A stretch of 5,996 nucleotides of DNA from an uncultured Chloroflexota bacterium (GTDB lineage: Bacteria; Chloroflexota; Dehalococcoidia; UBA3495). Below, piece by piece: positions 5,825 through 5,996 of the stretch; position 1 is the stretch's first letter, and the number at the start of each line of letters is the position of its first letter. The position numbers and the translations under genes are program-made. Below the pieces are notes generated by a model, which saw only the letters and a list, made by a program, of their open reading frames with translations, did no database searches and was not told where the DNA came from. The stretch lies in the NCBI GenBank assembly GCA_913020235.1, contig CAJWBT010000156.1, forward strand, positions 1 through 5,996, written 5' to 3'.

Positions 5825-5996
5825 CTAGTCGGAGGCGACCTCCGCCGCCTCTCTGGCTCCCAGCCCGCAGAAAACCTCGTAGTCGATCAATTCGGTGACA
5901 CTGGGATTGTCGCCGCACAGCGGACAAGCCCGGTTCCTCTTCAGCTTCACCTCTCGGAAGCTCATGCTCAGGGCGTCGATAAGGATCAGGCGGGAG
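5825..5996 (-). CDS. moeB: MoeB/ThiF-family sulfur-carrier adenylyltransferase, C-terminal part (cut by window edge)
   Basis: Enzymes of this E1-like family adenylate the C-terminal glycine of small ubiquitin-fold sulfur carriers (MoaD, ThiS, CysO) so that sulfur can be loaded as a thiocarboxylate. Only the last 56 residues are in the window. They show the family's end signature: LIDALSMSFREVKLKRN (5-21 of the fragment), CPLCG (24-28), the second half of the structural zinc site, then VTELIDYEVFCG (33-44). The nucleotide-binding domain, the first CxxC pair and the start lie beyond the right edge. The protein stops 12 residues after FCG (TAG at 5825-5827), so it lacks the C-terminal rhodanese domain of MoeZ-type relatives and needs a separate sulfur donor. 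It may serve MoaD, ThiS or a CysO-like carrier; the cysM neighbour favours a role in cysteine synthesis. Confidence 0.88.
   Translation of the reverse strand, partial: SRLILIDALSMSFREVKLKRNRACPLCGDNPSVTELIDYEVFCGLGAREAAEVASD

Noticed and set aside
5602..5898. Plus-strand 98-codon frame over the moeB-cysM gap
   Set aside because: It is antisense to the cysM start and the moeB end, is rich in Pro/Arg/Ser as expected for non-coding GC-rich sequence, and has no supporting motif.

Overview
This window is ordinary bacterial chromosome with every recognisable gene on the minus strand, so the biology reads from right to left. It is GC-rich. The short (610-residue) IF2, whose N-terminal domain carries a [11 protein letters not shown]...NQVIDY-type stretch, together with a long acidic NusA tail and a mycobacterial-type CysM, suggests a member of the Chloroflexota (Dehalococcoidia-like). 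That assignment is an inference from protein style, not a database result.

Right part (about 4688-5996), sulfur metabolism. The end of a MoeB/ThiF-family adenylyltransferase (5825-5996, cut by the window edge) is followed, after a 186-base gap with a weak terminator-like hairpin, by a PLP-dependent cysteine synthase of the CysM type (4688-5638). Its closest resemblance is to the mycobacterial CysM that uses O-phosphoserine and a protein thiocarboxylate as sulfur donor. An enzyme that activates sulfur-carrier proteins next to such a cysteine synthase makes a carrier-dependent cysteine pathway plausible. The carrier itself is not in the window.

Middle (4408-4687), a 280-base gene-free control region. 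It holds GC-rich hairpins downstream of cysM without a clear U-tract, then a strong sigma70-type promoter (TTGAAA, 17 bases, TATACT with an extended -10) whose spacer contains a perfect 16-base palindrome. A leader of about 90 bases follows, with three hairpins. The last displays the nusA Shine-Dalgarno G-run in its loop, directly before the GTG start.

Left part (1-4407), the transcription/translation operon nusA - rnpM(ylxR) - infB - rbfA - truB (truB cut by the left edge). Spacing is tight: 32 bases, 0 bases (TAG directly followed by ATG), 63 bases and 3 bases. The order is the widely conserved one, but rimP, which commonly precedes nusA, is absent. The genes link transcription elongation/termination (NusA), an RNA-binding modulator (RnpM/YlxR), translation initiation (IF2), 30S maturation (RbfA) and tRNA modification (TruB).

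I found no mobile element, CRISPR array, tRNA, rRNA or clearly new biological system. The points most worth a second look are the structured nusA control region, the charge-segregated C-terminal tail of NusA, and the moeB-cysM pairing.
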